64,000 nucleotides of DNA from Margaritifera margaritifera. Taxonomy: Eukaryota > Mollusca > Bivalvia > Unionida > Margaritiferidae. A program made the position numbers and the translations under genes. Below, piece by piece: positions 12,701-26,900 of this stretch. Every line of letters starts with the position of its first letter. The first letter of the stretch is position 1. The DNA lies in assembly GCA_029931535.1 (NCBI GenBank), contig JAQPZY010001232.1:1364001-1428000 (forward strand), in the 5' to 3' direction. Below the pieces are notes generated by a model, which had not been told where the DNA came from, ran no database searches, and saw nothing but the letters and a program-made list of their open reading frames with translations.

Positions 12701-15700
12701 TCCATCAAAGCTACAGCAAGTGATTTCACACAAGCTTTATTAGAATCATGGATGATACACATAATACAACAAGCTCTGTCTTCATGGTTGCCAATGAGCA
12801 ATTGGAGGACACTCGGACTGTTTTTAACCCAACTTGGCAGACCACTGGTCATAAATCCCTATCCCTGCCTATGCATGGACTTGGTGCCATTGAAACCAGG
12901 TGTGCGGGATTACGTTCCAACTTTTAACCAGTCGGCTGGGCCTGCAAGTCATATATCATACACCATATGCTGTTACAGCTGCCAACTAACCAATCCAGCC
13001 CTCTGGACAATCATTGTACAGTTTTGAAGGGCATGGCTCTATAATTTCAGAACTGGTGAACAGCATGTTGCATAACAGTTCTAACAGTGATGGTGGGCTA
13101 CATCCAGCTAATCACCCTGGCTGGCCAGCCATCCAGCCGGACTGACCATATCCATGATGCAGACTCATGGTGCGCCAGCATCACAGTTGGTGCTGCTGGT
13201 CTGCCCAGCCCGACTCACTGCCCTTGACCAACATCCCACATCTGGACCATGCTCAATGCTGGACATGACACCACCAGCTCTACTAGCATATCTGGCAGGT
13301 AGAGCCAATATTATGTAAGGTGACAACACAGCATCATCACTACCTTACAGAATATTTATATCCCTGGATGCATAGCATATAGGAGGACATCCCCCTGTAA
13401 ACAAGGGGGATTACATGGACTTACCTGAACCTTCTGATCTGACCATGGAAATGACAGAGTTAAGTTTTAAGGCAGCAATTTAAGATATTAAAGAATTCTG
13501 CCTCTGTCTGAACACCACGTATAAGGTTAAGGCCTTGGTGGAGATTGATGAAGGTGATGAACATCTGTTCTTTAGAATTTTACCCCAATCGGCAGAGATT
13601 GCTGATATTATTGGGCATCTCTTGGATAAGATTCACGACCACAGGAATTCAAGGGCCTTCTTTTTGGTGAGTCATTTGCCAGCAACTTTCTCACCATATC
13701 AATGCTTAACACTCAGATGTGCCTAGTCTAGATAAAGACATTACTGCTATTAAAATGTCTGCTCCTCTCTGTTATAAGGTGGACAGACAAGTGTTTCTTG
13801 CCACATCTGAATTGGTAAGAAATGTCATGTCAAAATCCTCCTTACTTGACTTGGTGTCGTTTGCAATCTTTCTTCTAGCTGAGAAGACAGAGAGCGACCA
13901 AGCCTGTGAATCAGTATGCTGTATTGCCAAGGTATCAACAGAACAGCTCACCACACGATGGTGATTGTCCTTACGGCTTCTTGCAACCTTGACCTGATAA
14001 GAAGAGATGCTCTCTTGCAATCTTCCTCTCTTAAACCCCACTATGCGGTTACCCTTCATTTTCTCCCTTGTGTTTGGGGGCCAAACTGAGGAGGTGAGAG
14101 AGCAGGTGGCACAGGAGTTGCTGCTTCAGCTCTCCTTGCAAACCCCTATCTCTTTGCAACCTCATCTTGGGCCATACCAGAGCAGGAATGATCGCCAACA
14201 GAAAGACTGCAGGGGTACTTCTCAGTGAAAATGACAACCTTTTCATGGCTAGGCAATTTATGGGCAGCCATATGCCCCTAACTTTCACAGGCAGGCCACT
14301 AGGGGGAGAGAAAAAAATGAAGTTTCTCCTCCCCCAAGCCTCCCGTCAACCAGCAATGACTTGTCATCTCTCCAACCCACTGGTGGCCCTCCTGTGGATG
14401 CCATACTCCTTCTGTTTTGCCAGACTTGGATAAGCTGGTTTCCGACAAACAATTGGGTGATTCAAATCAAATCATTTCAGAGAGGTTCTGGATCTCATTC
14501 ATCCAGTCCCCTCCACTTTCATTTCCCTCCTTCATAATGGAGATCCCAAGTGATCCCACATAGGTGGATGTGTTACAAAAGGAGAGAGTATTTGTTCATA
14601 AAGTGGGTGGTGTAGGTAGTCTGAAAACTTAACTAACTGGGTTTTTATTCCAGACTTTTTCCGGTTTGAAAAGCTAAAAGAAAATTGAGACAGGTCATAC
14701 ACTTGAGCAGGTTCATTCAGTTTATTGCTGCCCCAAAGTTCAAGATGGAGATGGCAAGGTACGTTTATTTGTCTGTGAGGCGTGACAAATACATGATCAG
14801 TCTTGATATGTCCAACACACATTTCCACATACCTATTCACACAGTATCATGCAAGTACCTTTGCTTTGGACACTGCGGGGGTAGTGTATCAATTCTGCCC
14901 CCCCCCCCTCAACTTTTGGGCCTTCACCAAGACATTGGAAAGCACCATATCCTACTTCAGGAATCTGCCTCCACAGCGATGACAGCATGCCTGGATGATA
15001 TTTTGCAAAAGCACTTGGTGAGTTCAGTTTTAGTTCATGATATGAACAACCTTCACTACCTCATTCACAGTTTTGGGCGGATAGTCAGTGTGGAGAAGTT
15101 GCACTTTGTCCCATCTTTTCTGCAAGGGAGTTTTCAAGGTTCCCATGTTCATGGACAATCCTGGAAAAAAAAATTGTCATGGAAAGTAATGGAAAATGGC
15201 CACAAATTTAAAAGTCATGGAATTTCACCCCACTGCAGGCAATCATTTCAAATTGATGGATTTTCAGAATCATGACTGTGGCAGTTTTCCAGTTTTCCGA
15301 TTTCTGAGAATCTGGATTTAAGTGCACACTAATCTCCCTTTACGTGCTTGTCAGTCTGTAGTGGTAAAGTGGGTGGATGTAAAGGAGGAGGTCATCTTGA
15401 AAAAAGCTTATTATGTCATTCTCTTTCCTATCATGTTGATCAATATTATCATTTCCAGTGTACAGATCCAACTTTCTGGTCTTTTTGTCATAAACATTAA
15501 AAAACTTAGTCATGAAAAATCAGACATTTGTCATAGAGAAATCATGGAAAAGTCATGGTACAAAAAATCCTATTTTTGGGTGACCATGACTTTCTTCAAT
15601 TCCTTGGTATGCTTAATGCATCACGGACCTCTTCTGCCTCGGCTAACTTACATGTGCCCTCAGCAATGGATCCTACTGGCAGAGTGGCAGTCAATCTTGG

Positions 15701-17933
15701 GTAGTTTGGATCACCAGATTATGATATCGACAAAATAAAAAAAAATCCTGGCAGGAATACCTTTAGAAGCCTCCCAATTGGAAGTCACACTTGCTACTGG
15801 ATTTTGTGATGATCAGAGGCAAGTGGATGGTGCAAGAGAAGGTTCCTCACAGTATAATATCTTGGAATTTAAAGCCATTATTCACACCTCCCACTTTTAT
15901 TTTAAGCTCATCCAAGGAAAGGTTAGACCAATTTTCAGTAAAGTGTAGCACAATGTCATATACTGCTATTGTCGACTTGGAAAACATGCATTTAAAAAAT
16001 TCAGAAGTGTGATTTGAGACTGATGCAGTGAAGGCAAACATTATGTTCAACTGAAAAGTTTGTAAAGTACACTTTGACCTTAATTACCTCCAGTACAGTT
16101 TCAGAAACTGCAGTTCCAAACCCCATGGAGCTCAAAGACTTCTTTCTTATTCTCCCAACATGATGTAATCTTTGAGTTTATTTTGAATTTCACATGGCAA
16201 TAGCTGTAATCTCCCCTGCCATGAGACATACTCAAATCAACTCACAATGTCCAATAAATGTAATTGTTGCCTTTCCTGCTTATTTTCTCCAAGAATTTGA
16301 ATATTCCTTTTTATACTTATGTGCTGATTGCAAAATTGTTCTGATTGCCCATCTCTGATGGGACAGGTCCTGGGTCAATGATCTGCTCGATCTAGTGACA
16401 GATATACACAGGATAATCATTGTGACCCCCATGTTGCCCAAACAGCCAAGTTCATCAGTATTCCATCCTTGCTTGGAGAATCTCCTCCTTAATGCCTGGC
16501 TTTTGTCAGTGACACCCTGCAGACAAAGGAGTTATGCACTTCAGTTGTGGAGAGGATCTCGTCAGCTAGATGGCTTTCACTTTGAAGGCGTATGAGGTGA
16601 AGTTGCGTATTTTCACTGATTGGTGTCACGTTGAAGATGTCATGCCACTCTCAACTTCTATCCCAATTGGCTAACTTCCTTCTTTTCTTCTTTGAGGACA
16701 AAAAGCTTGCCCCTATCATAATCAGTTGATACTGTTCCATGATTTCAGACATGTTATTTCAGACATGTTCATACATCATGGAAGAGATGATAAGGATCTT
16801 TCTGAATTGCTGTCGTTTTTCAACATATCCAAACCCTGCTAACTGACCTTGTTCCCAAAATGGAACCTCTCCTAGTTCTAGATGTGGCTCAACTATATTA
16901 AATTTGAGCTCCTGTTTTCAACTTCACTGAAGCTGTTATAATACAAGACTTGCTTCCTGATATCACTAGCTTCAGCTTGCAGGGTGAATTAGCTGCAGTT
17001 GCTGTCCGTGGATCCAAACTATATGCAGTTCTGTTCCAACTGCTCTATTGTACTAATGATGCAATCTGGTTTCATATCTAAAAACAGGTCTATAGACAAT
17101 AAAAAAAATATTGTCCCTCTCTCCTTGATTGACCTGTTGAGAGAGATGAAGTTACATTACCCACTATGTGCACTCAGATGTTATCATAGGCACACGGAGA
17201 ACATCCATGGCAGCCATCATAGGCTCTTCCTACCGGCTAAGGTGGGAAACCAAGACATAACTCCACAAGCACTCACTGCTTGGCTAAAATGGGTTATTAG
17301 ATCAGCATATTCTGAGCTCCCACAGGATCAGTTATGACTCATGAAGATTTGGGCTCGTGAAATACAAGCGATTTCCACAAGCCTAGCCTTTGAACATAAT
17401 GTCTCAATTTGAGACATAGTGGCATCAGTTGGCTGGCATGATGAATCTACTTTCTCCAGCTTCTATTTACATGACATTGCTTCGCAACAGAGAGCTGAAT
17501 CTTATCGAGCTACTGGTAGCTGCCCAAATAGTTACCACACCCCATTCATGACAGCACATTCTCAATCCCAGGCATGACCTTACAACTTTCGATGGATTTG
17601 CCAGGGAATCTTTTACATGTAAGGCAATAGCCAGGTGCAGAATCCCACAGGGATCTCCCTCACACGAATGTAAATGCATAATCTTCGGTTGTCCTGCCTT
17701 CACTTTAGGAGAAGCTCATCCTTTCAGTAGAGCAATCATCATGCTTTTACAGGGTGATATGGGTAGAGATTGGATGCTCAAGCATTTCTTCTTCCCCTTA
17801 CCTATTCTCCTAATGTTAATGTGATCGGTTAATGTATTTGATAGAGACTGGTAAACATCCAGTATACGGGTGGCCAATTAGCAAGGCAATGGGAGTTCAT
17901 CTGGAGGAGTTACTTCCCTTTGTCTATATGATA

Positions 17934-17990
<57 letters not shown>

Positions 17991-20900
17991 GGAAAGACAT
18001 TTTTTTGTCTTTCAGGGAGGGCTGGATTCAGAGGTAGTAGAATTTATTTCCTGATGTTAATGTGATCAAGTAAGTAATTTTGGAGAAACATTTTTTACCT
18101 ATGTGCTCTGATTCTGTCCTATGATAATAGGAATTAAATCGGTTTATTTTGTTTTTTAAACTCCCCCAACAATTCTCTCATTAGTCTTTTTTATGTGTGA
18201 TGTAACTTACTGTTTGACAATTCTGTTTTTGAAGTGGCAAAATAAAAATTAATTTTGACACAAATTTTGGTGCAAGTTTTAGCATTTCTAGAGTGAGGAC
18301 CGCTAACAGACATATACAGACATAAATTTACTAATTATTTCATTGTTGATATGCCAATGTAGGATATAAGTGCATTTGACTGTCACTCATTAAAATACAT
18401 AAGCATATGCACTTAGTAGTATCCAGAGTTTGCATGAAGTTATTTCTGCTATTCTGGGTATCAAAAAAACAAATATTTTCTGGTACATTTATTACAGTTA
18501 CATAACAGGTAAATTTCAACATTATGATTTTTGCCCCCTGTCTTTTTGCTAAAAGCACAGACATAATATACACATTTCTGTTCATCTGTCCATCCATCAC
18601 ACTTTTGTTTCCACACAGTAACACACTTTTGTTTCCACACAATAACAATAAATCCCTTTGAGATTAATGAAACTTGGTATATGAATACATCATCATTAGA
18701 AGGTATGTTGCATACCACATTTGGGTCCTATTTTAAAATTCAAAGTCATGGCTCAATATTATAGTTTTCTTTCACACTTTGTTTTCCACTCTATAATTTT
18801 CAAACGATTTTAAGTTAAGGAATGAAACTTGGTTTTCTTATACATCATCATTAGAAGGTGTCACATAACACATTTGGATTCCGATATTCAAGGTCAAGGT
18901 CACAGCTCAGTATTTTAAGTTTTTCCTCATACTTTCCTTTCTGATCCATAACTTTCAAGCCATTTGAGATGAAGAAATGAAAGCTGATTTACACATGCAT
19001 CATCATTAGAAGATGTATCCAAAAGCACATTGGGTGTCCTTTTTTCAAGGTCAAGGCCATATGTCAGTATTTAATTGTTCTCTCATACATTTCATTCAAA
19101 GCTGTAACTTTAGAGCTGCTTGAGGTTTAAGGGATGAAACATGGTATACTTACACAAAATCATTAGGTGTGTTGTACACCACATTGGGGTCTTATATTCA
19201 AGGTCATGGTCACAGCTTAATATTACAAGTTTTCTGTAACTTTCCATTCTGGTCTTTAACTTTGGAGCTGTTAGAAATTAAGGGATGAAACTTGCTATAG
19301 TTATGTATCATCATTAGAAGATGTGTTATGTACCACATTTGGGGGTGCTATCTTCAAGGTCGAGGTTACTGGTCAATATTCAAGTTTTCTATCACTCTTT
19401 CCTTTCTGCTTTATAACTTTAGTGCCCTTTTAGTTTATGAATGAAACTTTCTATATTTATACATTATCATTTGAAAGTGTTTCATGTACCACATGTGGGG
19501 TTCTATCTTCAAGGTAAAGGTCATGGGTCAGTAATTTAAGTTTTCTATCACACTTTCCCCTCCTCAGTAACATAAGAGTTGTTTGAGATTAGGAGATGAA
19601 ACTTAGTATACTTATACTGCATCAATAGCAGGTATGTTGCATACCACATTTGAGATCCTATTTTCAAGGTCAAGGTGACATAAGCATTTTTAATGTTTCT
19701 TCAAACATTCCATTCTATTATATAATTTCAGAGCCATTTGAGATTAAGGGATGAAACTTGGTATATTTTGGGGTCCAATCTGTAAAGTCAAGGTCACAGG
19801 TCAATATATTAGGTTTCAGTAATATTTTTGATTCCTCTCAATAACTTATAAGCTGTTTAAGATACATGTTTATGGTCACTAGAAGATGTATTGCATTCTG
19901 CATTTGAAGTATTATCTTCAAGGCTGAAATCACAGGTATATATTTCACAATTGCTTTTGTTTCTGAATTATATCTTTAACGCTGTTTGAGGTTCAGGGAT
20001 GAACGATGATACACTTATGTTTTTCTATTTGACCTTATCACATGTTTCATAGATAAGTTGTATCTTCAAGGTCAGGGTCACTGATCAATCTCATCCCTTT
20101 TTATTTTCTTTTACTCTAATGCCCTTTGTTTAATTTTTATGTATGCCTAGTAACTCTACAGCTCAGTCATAAGGGTCACAGTCTGATTTCATCACTGTAT
20201 ACTTTGGGTAACGTCACTACTGTAGGCATGGGACAAAAATTCAGTGAATTTGCTTGTCGCGTTTGTAACATATTATATTATGTATTTTGTGGCTCATAAA
20301 TATTCAGTCAAATTTGATTTAAGTAGAAATTGGCAGTCAAATATAAAAGTGTTATGCTTTATTGCTTGAATAATCTTTTTAATCTTTTTAATTATATCCT
20401 ACAGAGATAAAATGTTGTTTTTTTTTTTTAAACTTAGTTGCTTCTTAAATACTTGCATGTATATGCTTACAGTAAATCACACATTTTTGTGGACATGCAA
20501 TTTCTCCACTTTAGTAAGACAAATGAATTTCAGCAAGAATTGTATTTACATAGAAAGCAGCATAATTATAGAGTATGCATATTTCTAAAAAGCTAGTGGT
20601 AAAAATTTGAGTTTTCACGATGCTTAATTAACTATTTTTGAAAAAATGAAATGCTGCTGAAATATTGTTTAAACCACTTTTTAATATTTTAGTATGATAT
20701 AACCAGGTTTTAATAGAACATAAAAAAATCATCATTAGATGGGGGGTGACTGATATATTTGTGTAATTTTTTTTTTCTTGACAGGTAAAGATGTTACACT
20801 AGTTGGGTATGGAACCCAAGTTCATGTGTTACGGGAAGTTGCCAACATGGCACAAGAGAGGTTGAATGTCTCCTGTGAAGTGATAGATCTGAAGACCATT

Positions 20901-23900
20901 TTGCCATATGACTTTGAAACAATTGCAAATGTAAGTGATTTACACACATTTTTTCACCAAGAATTTATTGTGCAGTTACTCTTTTTTATCCGGTTTCAGT
21001 CCAATTCAGTTATGCTTGACTTTGCTAAAATCATGCTGAAACCTTTGAGGAGTCCTTTATCTAAGTCAGAATAGATGTCATTCAGGCATGTAATTATGCA
21101 GCTTAACTGTTCACTCTGGTCTTCAAGAACATTGAAGATGCTGCTGTCTGCTTCACTAACCTCAATTGCTGGGCAAGTATTACATTTTTTGAGGAGACTC
21201 CTTACCAAACACTAAGGAAGAAGAAAAGTATTTTGCATGAGGTTCTAATAAATAGTAACTATTTGGCTGCATTTTGACCTCTTTTGGCTTGTTACAAGCA
21301 TAAACTATTCAGTCCCACCTTAAATTTCAGGATGACAACACACATATATTCAAACCATTTGATGAACTAAGATTTGTCCTCATTTATAAGACAAGCAAAA
21401 GTAAACTGGACACATGTTTCCAGTTTATATTGTTGTATCTAGAACTGAAGGTTTTGGGGGAAATTCTCTCCTTACATTTGAAAAAGGTGGGATTTATAAA
21501 AGTCAGCAAATCAGTTGATTTATTTGGCACTACTGTTCATAGACCAGAAGAGCTTCTGGGAAGGCCTGTTGTCTGTCATCTGTCCATCAGTTAGCACAAG
21601 TTTGTTATTGCTACTCCTTCTAAACTACTTAGAGGATTGCCATGAAAATTTACACACATTCATCCCATGGTCTAGTTGGTCCTCAATGAAAATGCTGCTG
21701 CTCACACATCCAGTGGCTATCTTGAAACTCTTGTTGTAGCTACTCCTCCTGAATGGATGCTTATCTCAAACATAGAGTTTTCATTAAAAGATTTATAGCG
21801 ATGTCTAGTTGGTGGTATTGTAGTATTATGGCAGCATGGCAGCCAGCTTGAAAATTTGTATTGTTACTCCTCCTGAATGGAAAGTCATATCAGCATGGGG
21901 TTTTCACCAGAAGACTTCTTATGATGTCTAGTTGGTCAAAATTTTTTTTTTAAAAATTGTGTCACTCAGACATCCAGTACACCCAACACAGTGGCCATCT
22001 TGAAAATCTTGTTATTGCTACTTCTTCTGAATGCATGGTCATATCAACATGGGGTTTTCACTATTTCACTAAGAGACTACTTATGATTACTAGTTTGTCC
22101 TAAATGAAAATGGTGCCAGTCTGACCTCCAATATGGCAACTATGGCAGCCTTCTTGACAATCTTGTTATCACTACTCCTCCTGAACGAAAAGTCATATCA
22201 ACATGGGGTTTTCACCAAAAGACTTTTTGTGATATCTAGTTGGACCAAAGTGAAATGGTGCTGATCTGACATCCAATATGGCCACCATGGCTGTTACCTT
22301 GAAACTCTTGTTATTGATACTCCTCCTCAACCGAAAGTCATATTGACATAGGGTTTTCACCAGAAGAATTCTTATGATATCTACTTGGTTCTAAATTAAA
22401 ATGGTGCTGATCTGACCTCCAATATGGCTGAGATGGTGGTCATATTTAAAATTTTGTTATTGCTACTCCTAGATGCATGGTCATATTGACATAGGGCTTA
22501 CACCAAATGACTGATGATGTTTACTCGGTCCTAAATGAAAATGTTGCTGATCTGACATTTAATATAGCCACCATGTCAGCTATCTTGAAAGCCATGGAAT
22601 GGATGGGTATACATACATGTGACAGAACTAGGATTTCAAACCAGTTGATTTGCAAATTTTGATCAGTAGATTGTCCTCTAAACCAGTAGATTTGTTATCG
22701 GCATACATTTTACGTTTCAAGGGGATGGAAAACAAAACAAGTGCTTTCTTGTGCCATAATATGTATTCTCTTCATACTATAATAAAATAGCAAGTTTGAA
22801 CATGAATCAGATTCGGATTCTAATGGAAAATGTTACAATAATAATTACTTATTATGAGTCAATATACGGTCGAATAATGAAAAAGAAAGTCGTTTATCTG
22901 CAAAGATTTTTCTTTTATAAAATCCAATAGCATTTTTTGTTTCCTTCACAAGATCACTTTTTGTGACCACTGATGACATTCATTGTGATTATTAAACTTC
23001 ACACTTAACAGGCTTTCAATAGTTCTCTGGTCCAGATTTCCCCTTGAATCTTTTTGTATTTTGCAAAGAATGGAGAATGCCCTCTCTGTATCAGCATTAG
23101 AATGTTGTAATGACAGGAAAAACATGCTTAGCCTGCAAAGAAGTTCTAGCTTCAGTTTTCCTGTTGCTGGGTTTGTAAGGTTGCTGACTACTCTCCAATA
23201 CTCATCCAAGCTATATTCACCCCGATGAGGAAGTTCCTAACATGGACTTAAGATGTATTCCTGAGCCTCATCATCAAGGGTTTCTTTCTCTTCATGGCTC
23301 AGATCCAAAAATCTGCTGGCAAATTTCACCACTGTAAATAAAAAAAATAAAGATTGATTTAGACTTGAAATAAAAATGAAAAAAAAATACATGTATTTAT
23401 GCTTTTATGAATAATTTATCCAAATGTTAAAATTAATTATCTTGTAATATATTTTATCTAAGGCTTGGACTAAATTTATGTGCATGAAGACTTCAAATAG
23501 TTTATGAAATACAAAAGATACATACCTTTGAAACACACAATGCAAACTCTGGACCTTTGCTGCTCACTTGCACACACTTAAATTCTGATATCCAAGCACT
23601 GTTGAACTTGTAATATTTCTTAGCCAGTGGTTTCTTAGCATTGGGAGAAAAGCACACGTTGAGAATTTAACAAAAAATGCAAGAGCTGTCCTCTTAAAAA
23701 CATATGGAACAATACAATACCAATTAAACAGGACACAAATCAAATACTTACTCTAGTGTGTCTGCTGAAATAATTTTTTATGGTTGGTCTCTTAATTTCA
23801 TCTCCCCTCCGTCAAGGGTTGGCCGATTTTTATCAAAGGCTCAGAAGACATAATGGATCACCTTTGATCCCTTTATTACTTATAACACCTCAAAAAACAT

Positions 23901-26900
23901 CCCGCATTTGGTCTAAACTCCTCAAATTCTAACAATAAGGTAATCAATTAGCAGCTTGCTGTGTACATATGTCAGCTGTTCTTTAACAATTCTAATCCCG
24001 TTACTCTGAAACGCATCATCACACCGGTCGTTGAATTGGTGGAACATTTCCGGTCCCCAGTAGACTGGTTCTGGCTGGTTTCTCTAATGTGTTAACAAGA
24101 ACGTGCAAAAATACCATGTTTCGGTATTTTTTATTAAACATTTTTAAAATTCTTTTAATTTTCAAAAGCGGTAGATTTTAACTACTAATCGATATGTGCG
24201 GTAGACTACCTTTAAAACGGTATTTTTGGCCTACCACAGGAAGAATCACATGTATGGGTATATTCAAATGGGGTTTTCATCAATAGACTTCTAATGATGA
24301 CTGGTTGGTCTTAAATGAAATGGTGCCAATCTTCAATCCAATATGATTGCACTAGCAGCTGTTTGGATATCTTGCTATTGCTCAAAAATATCGGCGATAG
24401 TTTCAGCACTCGGCAGTTAAAAAGAATAAATGGTCTTATCTTGAATTCCTTGACATTCTTTTTGGCTATTAGAGTGTCAGTACCTCTGAGGGACTCTTGT
24501 TTAGAAATTAGCATGAATCCTTGAATTGTACATCCTAAAATAGACCCTATTTACAGTATCCTACTTGTCCAAAGTTTGCAAACTTCCAGTAGAGCAACCT
24601 CATGCAAGACAGGGGTGTAGAATTGGCTTGTTGCACCCTCCCACATGTTGTAACATGCACCTAATGGAGGCACTAGCTTCTGTGACTCAGTGGTTAGCAT
24701 GCTAGACTGGTGATTGAAAGGGTGTGGGTTTGAATCCTACCATTGGATCATCCCTGGTTTTCTACTGTGGTGCATCCTTGGGCAAGGCACTTTACACCAA
24801 TTGCCTTGGCACTAAATAACCTACTTGTGTTGCTGTGCCATACAACACCAAAACAAACCAAATGCAATAGAGCAGGTCTGTCAAATTTTTTTTTCAAAGA
24901 TTGACTTAATATAATTATTACTGTCATGGAATAAATACATGCAGCGGTAAAGAAAAATTGATTTTGAAAAATGGCCTCTGACCTACCTAATTGACTTTGA
25001 CAGTTCAAATATATATGTGTGTATGTCATTTACATGTTGGATTACTATTTAGGCATAAATAGTATTTCTTGAGTAATTTTGATTTACTAGTTTCTCTGTT
25101 TATTTCTATATGAGACACTTGTGCAAATTGACATTAGATCTAAAATTGGACTTTATTTACCAGTATATCTAATTAATTGACTTTATTGAGCATTATTGAA
25201 CAACTATGTGTCTGCTTCAACATTCTTAACCTTACCACTAGTAACATGCATAAGGATAAACACATTTTGAAAAAACAATAGATTGAATCTTGATATGCAT
25301 TTCTTTTCCAGTCGGTTGTGAAAACAGGGAGGTTAGTGATTTCACATGAAGCTCCAGTGACAATGGGCTTTGCAACAGAAATTGCCACAGCTGTACAAGT
25401 GAGTTTTTTTTATGTCTGTAGCACATGTCCAATTATGCACAACCGGACCCTTCTTCCATATCGGTTGTATCTTTCAGATTACAGTCTTCTTCAAGACATA
25501 TCCTTAGTAGTACAGAGGTTCAGTCCTAATAAGTATGTATACAAAATCAGGCCTATTTACTAAATAAGAGAATTGGGGTTGGAAGACACTGTGATTACAT
25601 TTTTGTGGGTCGTTGTCAGGCTAATTGCATTTTCTTCTCCAGATATGTGGTATTTTCATATTTTCAACTAAACTAAATTGATGGTTGAAGGCTGTGTTAA
25701 AAAAGTGCCTTCAAACCCTCCCATACCTTTATTTCTGAAATAGCTCCTTAAAAATGTAGCAGCAATTATTAGATTATTCCTTATCTTACAAATTTTAAAC
25801 ACTCTTTTCTCCATAAGTATGACCACTATGAAGTTCGGGATGTTTTGAAGTGATTGACTCTAGCTTGCCTATTGGTGCAACTTACCATCTATGCTCATGT
25901 ATAAGTAGATACCAACTTCAAACTGCATTGACCCAGATCTGCCATTGTATAATGTGTCGGCAGATCTGGGTCTATGCAGTTTGTAAGGACTAATCAGTGG
26001 AACAAACAACATAGACCCGGATCTTCCGGTGTATTATGCGATGTAAGATCTGGGTCAATGCAGTTTGCAGTTGATATCGGCTTATACACGAGTATATACA
26101 TTACATCCTGAGCCTTGTTACTGTATGGTGGGTATTTTCCACAGGTGTTTCGGTTTAATAGATATCAATTGTACATAAATCACTTTATCATTGTAAGGAT
26201 TGACATACAGATCTGCAAAACACTGCAAAAGTGTTAAATCAGAAGGGTACAATTTTGGCATTGACTGTGAGATAGCAAAATGCATGAAAAATCGTATAGT
26301 GAACATGAAATCAATGGAAAACAAGGTAGCATAATAGATTGCATCAAACCATACAAATCAATGCAAAAAATGATGTCTCCAATGGGAGAAAGAGTTCTCT
26401 GTAATTATATTTATATTCACATATAGTGCTGATGAAGAGAAGTAGAACAGTTAGTTCAACATTATTTGTTACATTATGTGAGAGAGTGTAATGTTCTGTA
26501 AAAATAGTGAATTGTCCAAAGTTGGTGAAATTGCTTGTTGTAACATCACCACTAGAGTGGGTGCAATAAATAATCAGGGAATTGATTGAACAGTGTGCCA
26601 AAACTAATTATTGATCTGTAAGTTAGATAAATGATGTTTGGGGAAAATATTTTACAGCACTTAAAATGACTACAGTGTATCATTTTATTTAGACCAGCTG
26701 TTTGCTTAATTTCAGTTCTAAGGAACTTAATGTTATATTGCCATTGCAATATCTTTTTCCATAATTCTTTCGATGATAAATTTTGACATTTCTGAGTTGT
26801 ATAGCCTGATGGAGAGAAAGACAAGGATGGATATTCAAAGCATGTACATGAAAATAATGACAGGTATCTCTATATGGTCTCAATAAATTATTATAAAGTT

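Larger units (their letters stand above)
11905..18085 (+). mobile_element. Decayed DIRS-like (tyrosine recombinase) retrotransposon
   Basis: About 6.2 kb in a BCKDHB intron. The ends are inverted repeats: the left (about 11905-12080) and the reverse complement of the right (about 17860-18085) share AGGAAATAA, the CCCTGAAAGA block, TCTTTCCATCTAT and GGGAAGTAACTCCT. A further copy of the outer end (AATGTTAATGTGATC) sits internally at about 17814-17828, as expected for the internal complementary region of DIRS elements. RT and tyrosine recombinase remnants lie in order on the plus strand. All ORFs are broken by stops and frameshifts, so the copy is dead. Confidence 0.8.

Noticed and set aside
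12384..13030. Several overlapping ORFs at the left of the DIRS-like element
   Set aside because: Likely a decayed gag-like region; frames change every 200 bp and no motif could be supported, so not annotated as genes.
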